DNA from: an uncultured Flammeovirgaceae bacterium
Lineage (GTDB): Bacteria; Bacteroidota; Bacteroidia; Cytophagales; Cyclobacteriaceae
Reading direction: 5' to 3'
Length of the DNA stretch: 15,752 bases
Assembly: GCA_946886805.1 (NCBI GenBank)
Contig: CAMPJM010000029.1
Span: 1-15,752, forward strand
The position numbers and the translations under genes are program-made. Numbering within the stretch: position 1 is the first letter of the stretch; each line of letters starts with the position of its first letter. Of this stretch, positions 8,094 through 15,752 are shown one piece after another. The notes under the pieces are model-generated. The model had not been told where the DNA came from, made no database searches, and saw only the letters and a list, made by a program, of their open reading frames with translations.

Positions 8094-9851
8094 ATGAAAA
8101 AATATAAATATTATAAACTTCTTTCAGTGGTAGCACTGGTGATGTCTGTAATGATGTATGGTTGTAAAAATGATTTTTTAGAAACAGCCGTACAAGGACA
8201 ACTAACAGAAGATCAGGTAGCAAGTGAACAAGGTGTGGAAGCACTTCTAATAAGCGCTTACGCCATGTTGGACGGACAAACCGGCCCTGCTGGTGTGGCT
8301 TTATTTAGTGCATCAGGTTCAAATTGGGTTTTTGGTAGTGTTGCGAGTGACGATGCAGCAAAAGGTTCCGATCCTTCCGATCAGGCACTCATCAACCCCA
8401 TAGAGCGATTTGAGGTAGATGCAACTAACAACTACCTAAATGAAAAATGGAGGTCTGTATATGAGGGCATTGCAAGAGCGAATAACACGCTCAAAATCCT
8501 TGCTTTAGTTGAAGATATTGACGAAGAGACCAGAACCAGAATTACCGCTGAAGCGCGTTTTTTAAGGGGCCATTACCATTTTGATGCAAAAAGGATGTGG
8601 AATAATATCCCCTTCATAGATGAAACGGTCGTTTATGGCGAAGGTGAAGATAATATAGGAAATACTTCGGAAAATAATGCGGAAATGGTGTGGGCAAAGA
8701 TAGAAGCAGATTTTGATTTTGCGAGAAAGAATTTGCCATCGACAGGTTTAGCTGTAGGAAGGGCGAATAAATGGGCAGCGGAATCTTATATGGCTAAAGT
8801 TTTAATGTTCCAGAGTAAGTTTGCAGATGCGCTTCCAATCCTCGAAAACGTGATTGAAAACGGAGAGACTCCTTTGGGGATTAGTTATGCTTTATTTGAC
8901 GAATACCATAAAAATTTCAATGCTGAGTATAAGAATGGTTCAGAATCGGTATTTGCCATTCAGTCATCAGTAAACGATGGGGGAGGCGGGTCAAATGCCA
9001 ACTTTGGTGAGGTGCTTAATTGGCCTCACGGTGCAGGTGCTCCTGGCGGATGTTGTGGGTTTTTTCAACCAACTTTCGATTTAGTAAATGCACATCGTAC
9101 TAGTGCAGAAGGATTGCCGTTGCCTGATACCTACAGAACCATGCCTGTTGTTAGCGACCAAGGTCTTGACGGAGATGCTAATTTTACACCGGATGCCGGA
9201 AACCTGGATCCGCGTTTAGATTGGTCTGTTGGTAGAAGAGGAATTCCTTATTTGGACTGGGGACCTCATCCCGGAAGACCATGGATAAGAGATCAAGGTT
9301 ATGGTGGCCCTTACTCTCCTAAGAAAATGGTGTTTTATAAAGCACAACAAGGTACATTGTCTGATATAAGCTTTTGGACTCCGGGATTGTCTGCTATTAA
9401 CTATAATATCATCAGATTTGCTGATGTTTTACTTTGGGCAGCAGAAGCAGCCGCAGAAGGAAACGATTTGCCTAAAGCATTACGATATTTAAATACGGTA
9501 AGGAACAGAGCTGCAAATCCTGCAGGGTTTGTTAAAGATGCATCTGGTAATCCTGCAGCAAACTATGTGATTAGCCCCTATTCTGGTTTTGCTTCGCAAG
9601 AAGAAGCTCTAGAAGCAATTCGATTTGAACGAAGGATAGAATTTGCCATGGAAGGTCACCGTCGCTTTGATTTGGTTCGATGGGATATAGCCGCACCTGT
9701 ATTGAATTCCTTCTTGGATTATGAAAGCCAATTTAGACAGTATCTGGTGGGTGCTGAATTTGAAGAAGGGGAGAAATATTTTCCTATTCCTCAAAGACAA
9801 ATTGACTTACAAACTTTTGGTGGTGAATCTGCCTTAGTGCAAAATCCTTAA
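8094..9851 (+). CDS. SusD/RagB-type surface lipoprotein, partner of SusC
   Basis: Ligand-binding lid for the SusC transporter, anchored on the outer leaflet of the outer membrane. From the ATG at 8094 it has 585 residues. The signal peptide ends in a lipobox with Cys24 (MMYGC), followed by KNDFLE, the usual SusD mature start. The N-terminal RagB/SusD region includes the helical stretch RFLRGHYHFDAKRMWNNIPF. The C-terminal half ends with the strong family signature IRFERRIEFAMEGHRRFDLV (about 507-526) and the terminal YFPIPQRQID. The frame could start at a TTG at 8070, but that would put eight polar residues ahead of the signal peptide, so ATG 8094 is preferred. It lies 32 bp after susC and 32 bp before the next lipoprotein gene. 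An adjacent cysteine pair (320-321, GGCCGFFQP) is present in the probable binding region. Confidence 0.95.
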   Translation: MKKYKYYKLLSVVALVMSVMMYGCKNDFLETAVQGQLTEDQVASEQGVEALLISAYAMLDGQTGPAGVALFSASGSNWVFGSVASDDAAKGSDPSDQALINPIERFEVDATNNYLNEKWRSVYEGIARANNTLKILALVEDIDEETRTRITAEARFLRGHYHFDAKRMWNNIPFIDETVVYGEGEDNIGNTSENNAEMVWAKIEADFDFARKNLPSTGLAVGRANKWAAESYMAKVLMFQSKFADALPILENVIENGETPLGISYALFDEYHKNFNAEYKNGSESVFAIQSSVNDGGGGSNANFGEVLNWPHGAGAPGGCCGFFQPTFDLVNAHRTSAEGLPLPDTYRTMPVVSDQGLDGDANFTPDAGNLDPRLDWSVGRRGIPYLDWGPHPGRPWIRDQGYGGPYSPKKMVFYKAQQGTLSDISFWTPGLSAINYNIIRFADVLLWAAEAAAEGNDLPKALRYLNTVRNRAANPAGFVKDASGNPAANYVISPYSGFASQEEALEAIRFERRIEFAMEGHRRFDLVRWDIAAPVLNSFLDYESQFRQYLVGAEFEEGEKYFPIPQRQIDLQTFGGESALVQNP

Positions 9852-9883
9852 TATTAGATAATAATAATTATTAAAATATTTAT

Positions 9884-11068
9884 ATGAAGACATATTTAAG
9901 ATTAATTTTAATATGCTGCGTCGTAGGTTTTACAAGTGCATGCAGCGATGATGACTCGAACCCGATTCCTAATCCCGTACTTTCTGTTGAACCCGGGACT
10001 TATAATAATAGTTTTCAGCTTCAGGTAAATACCGGTGTGCCGAACTATACGGTATATTATACAAATGATGGATCAACCCCTACAACCGAATCGTTGAAGG
10101 TATTGGGTGGTATTCCCATCTTTAGTAACGCTACTAATAACATTTCTATCCTTGTGGGCGACCAGATAATAACAGCTCAATACGTTCTAAAGGCTGCTGA
10201 TCCTGAATTTACACTTGCTTCCGGAGGATATGAATTTCAACAGTTAGATTCAATTATTTCTGAAACAGAGTTGGCGAAGATTTACTATACAACAGATGGA
10301 ACTGATCCTACAACAGATAGTAAATTATACGAAGGAGCAATAGATATAAACGGTGATGTGAATGAAATAAGAGCGATTGCCGTAAAAGATGGTTATCAAA
10401 ACTCTAATATTGTTTCTATTGACTATAGCGTGGGATTGGAGCAGCCAGTTTCTTCTGTATATTGGTATTCTGCTGCTGACGCAGTACCCGTGGGAACTTC
10501 CACTCCATTTGGCCCGTCTGCTGTTTTTGAAAGCAGCTATGATGTAACAGTTAATAATAGTGACATCATAGCTGCAATACCCACTGGATTTGACGCAATT
10601 GTTATGGCCGATAATTTCAGCAGTGAATTTAATCTAGGTGATTTTGAAGGAAAGGTGATAGTCACTTTCGACAATTCTATCGAAGCTTTATTAAATGATA
10701 TGCTTGAAGGCGATGATAACATGAATTATTGGAAGGAGAACTACTGGGATAGTACATCTGAACCGATGATCAATTGGGCTAATCCGGCTGATTGGCCTGC
10801 CGAGAGTGCTATTCCAGAAAGTGCAGTCATTTCTGCTAGTGCTATTGCAGGAAACGTTGCTGCTGGAGTAACTTTCACCAGAAGAGCTGATATTATTGAA
10901 GGCTTAAGTGGAGATCCTGATGATGAGGAAGTGACCCCAGACGATGCTGTAATTGTGTATGAGGTGAAAAAAGGCGAGAAGCAATGGTATTGGGTTCACA
11001 TAGGTCCATTGGCAGGGGATAGAGGTAGTGAAGTGTTGGACTATGTGTTGGACGAATTAGTTAGATAA
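9884..11068 (+). CDS. Surface lipoprotein with two chitobiase C-terminal-like domains and an unassigned C-terminal domain (paralog 1)
   Basis: Probable surface glycan-binding lipoprotein in the SusE/SusF position (inference). The 394 residues show a signal peptide with lipobox TSAC, Cys20, followed by SDDDSN, which resembles the acidic lipoprotein export signal of Bacteroidota and points to surface display. Two beta-sandwich repeats of the chitobiase/hexosaminidase C-terminal type (CHB_HEX_C_1/Fn3_assoc) follow: about 34-103 with VYYTNDGSTPTT and about 109-183 with IYYTTDGTDPTT. Residues about 190-394 form a domain that I do not recognise, with YWYSA, FEGKVIVTF, AAGVTFTRRADIIEG and DAVIVYEV...KQWYWVHIGP. 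The next gene is a full-length paralog, strongest in this last domain. No catalytic motif is visible. It lies 32 bp after susD and 26 bp before its paralog, so it is almost surely cotranscribed. Confidence 0.88.
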   Translation: MKTYLRLILICCVVGFTSACSDDDSNPIPNPVLSVEPGTYNNSFQLQVNTGVPNYTVYYTNDGSTPTTESLKVLGGIPIFSNATNNISILVGDQIITAQYVLKAADPEFTLASGGYEFQQLDSIISETELAKIYYTTDGTDPTTDSKLYEGAIDINGDVNEIRAIAVKDGYQNSNIVSIDYSVGLEQPVSSVYWYSAADAVPVGTSTPFGPSAVFESSYDVTVNNSDIIAAIPTGFDAIVMADNFSSEFNLGDFEGKVIVTFDNSIEALLNDMLEGDDNMNYWKENYWDSTSEPMINWANPADWPAESAIPESAVISASAIAGNVAAGVTFTRRADIIEGLSGDPDDEEVTPDDAVIVYEVKKGEKQWYWVHIGPLAGDRGSEVLDYVLDELVR

Positions 11069-11094
11069 ATTTAGAATTATATAAAAAATTATAT

Positions 11095-12285
11095 ATGAAA
11101 ACATCAATAAAACTATTGGCATATTTATGCATACTAGGGTTTTTGACCTCTTGCAGCGATGATGACGATGAGTATAATGTAGCACCGATTGTGATCCCTA
11201 CATTTTCTCAACCTGCAGGGTCTTACAACAACCCAATTGAAGTTACTATTGGCTCAAATGTAGAAGGTGCTGCTATTTACTATACTACCGACGGTTCTTT
11301 ACCTACGTCTGGTTCTACCAGTTACAGCGGCCCTATAACTATTTCAAGTGATACTGAATTAAAAGCAATTGCTATCAGTGAGGGAAATGGAGAAGCAGAA
11401 ATAGGAGGGGTAAGTTATACTTTCAAAACCGCTACACCAGAAGCGTCCATTGATCCGGGAAATATAGAATTTTCTCAATATGTAAAGTTGAGTTCGGCTA
11501 CAGCAGGCGCAATGATTTATTATACACTTGATGGTTCGGATCCTACTGAAGAAAGTATGCTTTTTGACCCTTCAAACGATTCTATCTGGGTAGATGTTGA
11601 TTTCGACGAGTTGAAAGCATTTGCAACTAGTGATTTTGCAAAATCAGACGTTCTTTCCACCGATTATACCGTAGTATTAGGTGCTCTTAGCACAATTTAT
11701 TGGTATGCGGCTGAGGGCGATCAGGTGCCTGGTTTAGGAGGTTCTAACCCATTCCTTCCTTATGATGAGGCCATAAATAATTATGAGCTCACATTGAATA
11801 CAAATACTGTCCTTGATACGGTTCCTCTTAGTCATGATGTTTTGGTTATGGCAGATACTTATAGTGGAGACTTTGACCTTTCTAATTTTCAGGGTAAAGT
11901 TATTGTCACCTATAACAAAAGTGTGGAAGCATTTATGATGGATATCCTGGAAAGAGACACCAAAGGTGAATTTTGGGATTACGGTACTCCTACTGAGGTT
12001 ACATGGGTGACACCTGAAGATTGGGGGACTGAGGCAGTTTTAGGAATTGGTTCATCATATATAATGTCTGATATTATGGATGATGAAGCTGCCGGTGTTT
12101 CTTTCGTTAAGCGTGCTGATATTATTCAAGGCACCGTTTTAGAAGGAGACGCAGTGATTGTATATGAAGTAACGAAAGGGGATAAACAATGGTATTGGGT
12201 TCATATAGGGCCTTTTGATTCCAGTAATCCTGCCACAGCAAGCGAAGTGTTGGAATATACACTGGGGGCTTTAACTGGTAACTGA
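11095..12285 (+). CDS. Surface lipoprotein with two chitobiase C-terminal-like domains and an unassigned C-terminal domain (paralog 2)
   Basis: Paralog of the preceding gene, same architecture, 396 residues. The lipobox is LTSC with Cys20, followed by SDDDDEY, an even more acidic export-type signal. Chitobiase C-terminal-like repeats lie at about 39-110 (IYYTTDGSLPTSG) and about 115-193 (IYYTLDGSDPTEE). The C-terminal domain, about 198-396, shares blocks with paralog 1: YWYAA, FQGKVIVTY, AAGVSFVKRADIIQG, and DAVIVYEVTKGDKQWYWVHI plus GP, then ASEVLEYTL. The N-terminal domains have diverged more, which suggests that the C-terminal domain carries the constrained function while the sandwiches may be spacers or differ in binding. 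It is the last gene before the intrinsic terminator. A surface glycan-binding role is inferred from position and domains; the ligand is unknown. Confidence 0.88.
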   Translation: MKTSIKLLAYLCILGFLTSCSDDDDEYNVAPIVIPTFSQPAGSYNNPIEVTIGSNVEGAAIYYTTDGSLPTSGSTSYSGPITISSDTELKAIAISEGNGEAEIGGVSYTFKTATPEASIDPGNIEFSQYVKLSSATAGAMIYYTLDGSDPTEESMLFDPSNDSIWVDVDFDELKAFATSDFAKSDVLSTDYTVVLGALSTIYWYAAEGDQVPGLGGSNPFLPYDEAINNYELTLNTNTVLDTVPLSHDVLVMADTYSGDFDLSNFQGKVIVTYNKSVEAFMMDILERDTKGEFWDYGTPTEVTWVTPEDWGTEAVLGIGSSYIMSDIMDDEAAGVSFVKRADIIQGTVLEGDAVIVYEVTKGDKQWYWVHIGPFDSSNPATASEVLEYTLGALTGN

Positions 12286-12301
12286 TAACAAATAAATGTA
12301 G

Positions 12302-12337
12302 AAAAGCCAGTTGTATTTATACTGCTGGCTTTTTTTG
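12302..12337 (+). terminator. Intrinsic terminator closing the susCD-lipoprotein operon
   Basis: The arm AAAAGCCAG (12302-12310) is the exact reverse complement of CTGGCTTTT (12325-12333), with a 14-nt loop and a T-run of seven at 12330-12336. It begins 17 bp after the stop of the second lipoprotein gene. Inside the loop, CAGT/ACTG can form an alternative inner pairing. This is the only convincing terminator in the window; none is visible between the HTCS gene and susC. Confidence 0.88.
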
Positions 12338-12367
12338 TTTAGTTTGTTACTAATAGTAGTAATTTTG
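12334..12367 (+). promoter_or_regulatory. Candidate Bacteroidota sigma-ABfr-type promoter for the FG-GAP/ASPIC gene
   Basis: TAATTTTG at 12360-12367 matches the -7 consensus TAnnTTTG exactly, and TTTG at 12334-12337 lies 22 bp upstream, close to the usual -33 spacing. A perfect inverted repeat, TTACTA (12347-12352) and TAGTAA (12357-12362), overlaps the -7 element and could be an operator. The leader to the ATG at 12561 would be nearly 190 nt. The -33 box falls in the T-run of the preceding terminator, so chance similarity in T-rich sequence is a real alternative. Confidence 0.33.
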
Positions 12368-12560
12368 GTAAGAAGTGTCTTTACTAATTACTGACAAAAT
12401 TGATAAAAGTTTACATTTACAACACGCTTCGTCCACTTAATGACAAAACAGGCAGCGAAGGATCCTATTGTCATGCAGACAAAGGAAGCATCTTGGAATC
12501 GTTGCTTTTTGTATAAAAGTTTTTTTTAATTGCCTATCCTTCAAAAAGAAAATAAACATA
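12368..12560. other. Intergenic spacer with possible dispersed-repeat remnant
   Basis: No coding potential is seen. The stretch 12450-12501 contains AGCGAAGGATC and then GTCATGCAGACAAAGGAAGC followed by ATCTTGG. It resembles the short intergenic repeats common in Bacteroidota genomes (variants of GTCATGCTGAGCGAAG and GCATCTT); that resemblance is from memory. TGACAAAA also occurs twice (12392-12399 and 12440-12447). The last bases before the ATG are A-rich, as usual for start sites in this phylum. Confidence 0.35.
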
Positions 12561-15500
12561 ATGCGAAATCATATTACAATACTCTCATTATTAACTATGC
12601 TATTTGCTTGTGATTCCGAGCCCACCACACTTTTTAGTTTGGTAGATCCAGAGGTATCAGGCATACAGTTCAACAATGAAATCATAGAAAATGATACTCT
12701 CAATATCATTGAAATGGAATATGTGTACAATGGTGGTGGGGTTGGGATAGGTGATTTTAATAATGATGGTCTTCAGGATATCTACTTTACCGGGAATGTC
12801 GTGGAGAATAAATTATATCTCAATAAAGGGGGGTTAAAATTTGAAGACATTACCCAAACCGCAGGCGTAGCAGCAACCAACAGATGGAGTTCCGGAGTGG
12901 CGGTAGTTGATATTAACAGTGACGGTTGGTTAGACATTTATGTTGGTGCGACTATTATGAAAGATTCTGTTAATAGAGGCAATTTGCTTTTTATTAATAA
13001 CGGGATTAATGGAGATGGCATACCTGTTTTTACAGAGTCATCTGAAAAATATGGTATAGATGACAGGGGGCATACTACTCATAGTGCTTTTTTTGACTAT
13101 GATAAAGATGGTGATTTAGATCTTTATGTTCTTTCAAATCACATTGATGAGAAGCATTCGCCAAGCAGGTATCGTCAAAAAATAGTTGATGGCACTTCCT
13201 ATAATAATGACCAATTTTATCGTAACAACGGCGACGGTACCTTTACTAACATTACTAAGGAAGCAGGAATACTTATTGAAGGGTATGGGCTAGGGCTGGC
13301 AATTACAGACATCAACCTGGATGGTTGGTTGGATATTTATGTCTCCAATGACTACGTTTCTAACGATCTTCTATGGATTAACCAGCAGGACGGCACTTTT
13401 ACAAATGAAATTGCTGAATATTTTAAGCATCAGAGTGGCTCTGCTATGGGGAATGATGTAGCAGATATCAATAATGATGGTTTAGTAGATGTAATTACAG
13501 TGGACATGATGCCCGAGGATAATCAACGAAAGAAAATGATGATCCGCGCGAATAACTACACGACTTATATCAATAATGAGAAATATAATTATGAATATCA
13601 ATATGTAAGGAACACCTTACAGCTTAACAACGGATTCACGCCAAAAGGACATCCCGTATTCAGTGAAATCGGGCAGCTAAGTGGTATCCATCAAACGGAT
13701 TGGAGTTGGACCCCGCTTTTTGCAGATTTTGATAATGACGGTTTTAGGGATTTAATTATCACAAATGGGTTTCCTAGAGATGTCACCGATCATGATTTTG
13801 CCGCTTACGCAAGTGGTATAGGTGGATCTTTATTAAGAACAATTGATTTGTTGGATTCCATACCAGAAGTCAAAATTTCAAACTATATATTTAAAAATAA
13901 TGGAGATCTGACTTTTGAAGATAAAACAAAGGAATGGGGATTAGACATTCCTTCTTATTCAAATGGAGCAGCTTATGCAGACCTTGACAATGACGGCGAT
14001 TTAGACCTGGTTGTAAACAATATCAATGACAAGGCATTTGTCTACGAAAACCAATTGTATTCGGAAGGAGGCAAAGAAAAACCAACTAATAATTATTTAA
14101 GGATTAAGCTTGATGGCAGTAAAAATGATTTCCCTGCCCAGGGTACAAAAATAGTTGTGCATTTTGGTGAGGGTCAAAAGCAGTTTTATGAACAGTCGGT
14201 TTACAGAGGGTATCTTTCCTCTGTCGAAAATATAGCTCATTTTGGATTAGGCGATTATGAAACAGTCGATTCTATCAGGGTCATCTGGCCTGACGCAAAG
14301 GAACAGACTATTGTAAATGTTGCTGCCAATCAGGTTTTAACGCTAAATCATGACGAGGCTAATCCCATTCCATCTAACTCCATAAATCCAGAGATTCACC
14401 AGGCAAATAATAGACCTTTATTTCAGGAAGCATTAGGCTTGATGGATCAAGCTTTTAAGCACGAGGAGCAGGATAAAGTCGATTTTAATCTACAAGTAAC
14501 CCTGCCGCATAAATTTACCCAAAGCGGTCCGGGAATTGCCGTAGGAGATGTTAACGGCGATGGTCTGGATGATTTCTTTGTTGGAGGTTCAGCTGAGAAA
14601 GAAGGCAGTTTGTATATTCAAAATAAGAATGGCATTTTCAACTTAAATTCCGAGTTGATAAGTGAAAGTGATACAAAGCATGAAGATTTAGGAATTTTAT
14701 TTTTTGATGCAGATAATGACAGTGATGCAGATTTGTACATCGTAAGCGGCAGTTATGAATTTGAACCTGGTTCGGCCTCGCTTCAGGACCGCTTATACAT
14801 CAATGACGGAGCCGGGCGGTTTAAAATTGATACAGCTGCCATTCCTGCTATTTCTGCCAATGGGTCTGTAGTTGTAGCTGCCGATTATGACAAAGACGGT
14901 GACCTTGATTTATTCGTCGGAGGAAATGTTATTCCCGGGAAATATCCTCTTCCGGACAAGAGCTATATTCTGAACAATGAAAACGGGAAATTTACTGATG
15001 TAACTGAAAGAATAGCAAGCGGCCTTTCAGAAATAGGAATTGTTAATGATGCTCTGTGGACCGATTTTGATAATGATGGTAATATAGATCTAATGCTCGC
15101 AGGTGAATGGATGCCAATCACTTTTTTTAAATCTGAAAATGGGAAGTTTGAGAATATCACTGCTTCAACAGGTCTTAAAGATCATACGGGCTGGTGGAAT
15201 AGCTTGGCTTCTGGAGATTATGATAAAGATGGTGACATAGATTATGTCGGTGGAAATTTAGGTTTAAATACAAACTTCCGCGGTACAAAGGAACGCCCAT
15301 TAAGCGTTTATGCCAAAGATTTCGATGGAAATGGAAGTTTTGACCCTATTGTTACTACCTATTTGAAGGCAGAGGATGGAACACTTAAGCCCTTTCCTAT
15401 GCACGCAAAAAACGACCTTACTTTTCTTATTCCAAGGATGAAGAAAAAGTTTCCTAAATATGGTATTTACTCCAAGGCCACGATTAATGAAGTACTGTCT

Positions 15501-15752
15501 CCCGAGGAAATGGAAGGAGCTTTGATATTACATGCCCACCATCTGGCTTCCAGTTATATAGAAAATCTTGGTAATGGCAAATTTGGTATCTCTCCTTTAC
15601 CAATAAAGGCGCAGGTTGCCCCTCTGTTCGGAATGTTATCTGAGGATTTTGATGGGGATGGGAATTTGGATATAGTATTAGTAGGAAATAGCTATGGTAC
15701 CGAAGTAACTACAGGTAGATATGACGCTTTGACCGGCCTCTACTTAAAAGGT
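12561..15752 (+). CDS. FG-GAP/VCBS-repeat lipoprotein with ASPIC/UnbV domain (CRTAC1-like), 3' end outside the window
   Basis: Large calcium-binding beta-propeller lipoprotein. The frame is open from ATG 12561 to the last base (1064 codons, no stop), so the C-terminus is missing; members I know of are about 1100-1200 residues, so the end is probably close. The signal peptide ends in lipobox LFAC, Cys17, followed by DSEP. Fourteen FG-GAP-type DxDxDGxxD loops are visible, near residues 64 (GDFNNDGLQD), 116, 178, 249, 301, 387, 473, 662, 714, 774, 834, 885, 919 and 1028 (EDFDGDGNLD). An ASPIC/UnbV domain lies between the seventh and eighth, about 512-596, with YRGYLSSVENIAHFGLGD and IRVIWPD. This gives a 7 + 7 arrangement around it. 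The function is not established; such proteins often accompany SusC/SusD pairs. It lies behind a terminator and is probably a separate transcript. Confidence 0.92.
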   Translation, partial: MRNHITILSLLTMLFACDSEPTTLFSLVDPEVSGIQFNNEIIENDTLNIIEMEYVYNGGGVGIGDFNNDGLQDIYFTGNVVENKLYLNKGGLKFEDITQTAGVAATNRWSSGVAVVDINSDGWLDIYVGATIMKDSVNRGNLLFINNGINGDGIPVFTESSEKYGIDDRGHTTHSAFFDYDKDGDLDLYVLSNHIDEKHSPSRYRQKIVDGTSYNNDQFYRNNGDGTFTNITKEAGILIEGYGLGLAITDINLDGWLDIYVSNDYVSNDLLWINQQDGTFTNEIAEYFKHQSGSAMGNDVADINNDGLVDVITVDMMPEDNQRKKMMIRANNYTTYINNEKYNYEYQYVRNTLQLNNGFTPKGHPVFSEIGQLSGIHQTDWSWTPLFADFDNDGFRDLIITNGFPRDVTDHDFAAYASGIGGSLLRTIDLLDSIPEVKISNYIFKNNGDLTFEDKTKEWGLDIPSYSNGAAYADLDNDGDLDLVVNNINDKAFVYENQLYSEGGKEKPTNNYLRIKLDGSKNDFPAQGTKIVVHFGEGQKQFYEQSVYRGYLSSVENIAHFGLGDYETVDSIRVIWPDAKEQTIVNVAANQVLTLNHDEANPIPSNSINPEIHQANNRPLFQEALGLMDQAFKHEEQDKVDFNLQVTLPHKFTQSGPGIAVGDVNGDGLDDFFVGGSAEKEGSLYIQNKNGIFNLNSELISESDTKHEDLGILFFDADNDSDADLYIVSGSYEFEPGSASLQDRLYINDGAGRFKIDTAAIPAISANGSVVVAADYDKDGDLDLFVGGNVIPGKYPLPDKSYILNNENGKFTDVTERIASGLSEIGIVNDALWTDFDNDGNIDLMLAGEWMPITFFKSENGKFENITASTGLKDHTGWWNSLASGDYDKDGDIDYVGGNLGLNTNFRGTKERPLSVYAKDFDGNGSFDPIVTTYLKAEDGTLKPFPMHAKNDLTFLIPRMKKKFPKYGIYSKATINEVLSPEEMEGALILHAHHLASSYIENLGNGKFGISPLPIKAQVAPLFGMLSEDFDGDGNLDIVLVGNSYGTEVTTGRYDALTGLYLKG

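Noticed and set aside
8038..8244. Minus-strand open frame spanning the susC-susD junction
   Set aside because: It is antisense to the end of susC and the SusD signal peptide; leucine-rich composition comes from the opposite strand.
9884..12285. Chitinase or hexosaminidase activity for the paralogous lipoproteins
   Set aside because: Only the accessory chitobiase C-terminal-like sandwich is present; no glycoside hydrolase domain or catalytic motif is visible.
14963..15160. Minus-strand open frame of 65 codons within the FG-GAP/ASPIC gene
   Set aside because: It is a shadow of calcium-loop repeats on the plus strand, which form an unbroken coding frame.
1..15752. CRISPR array, tRNA, rRNA, insertion sequence or attachment sites
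   Set aside because: No regularly spaced repeats, cloverleaf-like sequence, transposase frame or integrase was seen.

Overview
The window looks like chromosomal DNA from a Bacteroidota member. The signs are a SusC/SusD pair, a one-protein hybrid two-component regulator (HTCS), lipoproteins with acidic S-D-D-D signals after the lipid cysteine, AT-rich sequence, and A/T-rich start contexts without Shine-Dalgarno sites. The mix with a CRTAC1-like FG-GAP/ASPIC lipoprotein suggests Cytophagales or a relative, but the order is an inference. All recognised genes are on the + strand.

Layout. Positions 1-393 are non-coding and AT-rich. Positions 394-4626 encode a 1410-residue HTCS: periplasmic double beta-propeller, Y_Y_Y domain, one membrane helix, histidine kinase, receiver and AraC-type DNA-binding domain. 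A 165-bp gap (4627-4791) holds repeated TTTTGTGCAA-like elements, a candidate operator. It is followed by a close-packed series: SusC-type TonB-dependent transporter (4792-8061), SusD-type surface lipoprotein (8094-9851), and two paralogous lipoproteins (9884-11068 and 11095-12285). Each paralog has two chitobiase-C-terminal-like beta-sandwich domains and a shared C-terminal domain that I do not recognise. Gaps inside the series are only 26-32 bp. A clear intrinsic terminator at 12302-12337 closes it. After a 275-bp spacer with a promoter-like site and a possible dispersed-repeat remnant, a large FG-GAP/VCBS plus ASPIC/UnbV lipoprotein begins at 12561 and runs off the window end still open (1064 codons present).

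How it works together (inference from family knowledge). This is the regulatory and uptake core of a polysaccharide-utilisation-type locus. The HTCS would sense a breakdown product in the periplasm and activate the susC-led operon. SusC/SusD would bind and import the ligand. The two lipoproteins sit where SusE/SusF-type surface glycan-binding proteins usually sit and probably help capture the ligand. No carbohydrate-active enzyme, sulfatase or peptidase is visible, so the substrate cannot be named from this window. The most novel item is the tandem lipoprotein pair with its conserved Trp/Tyr-rich C-terminal domain.
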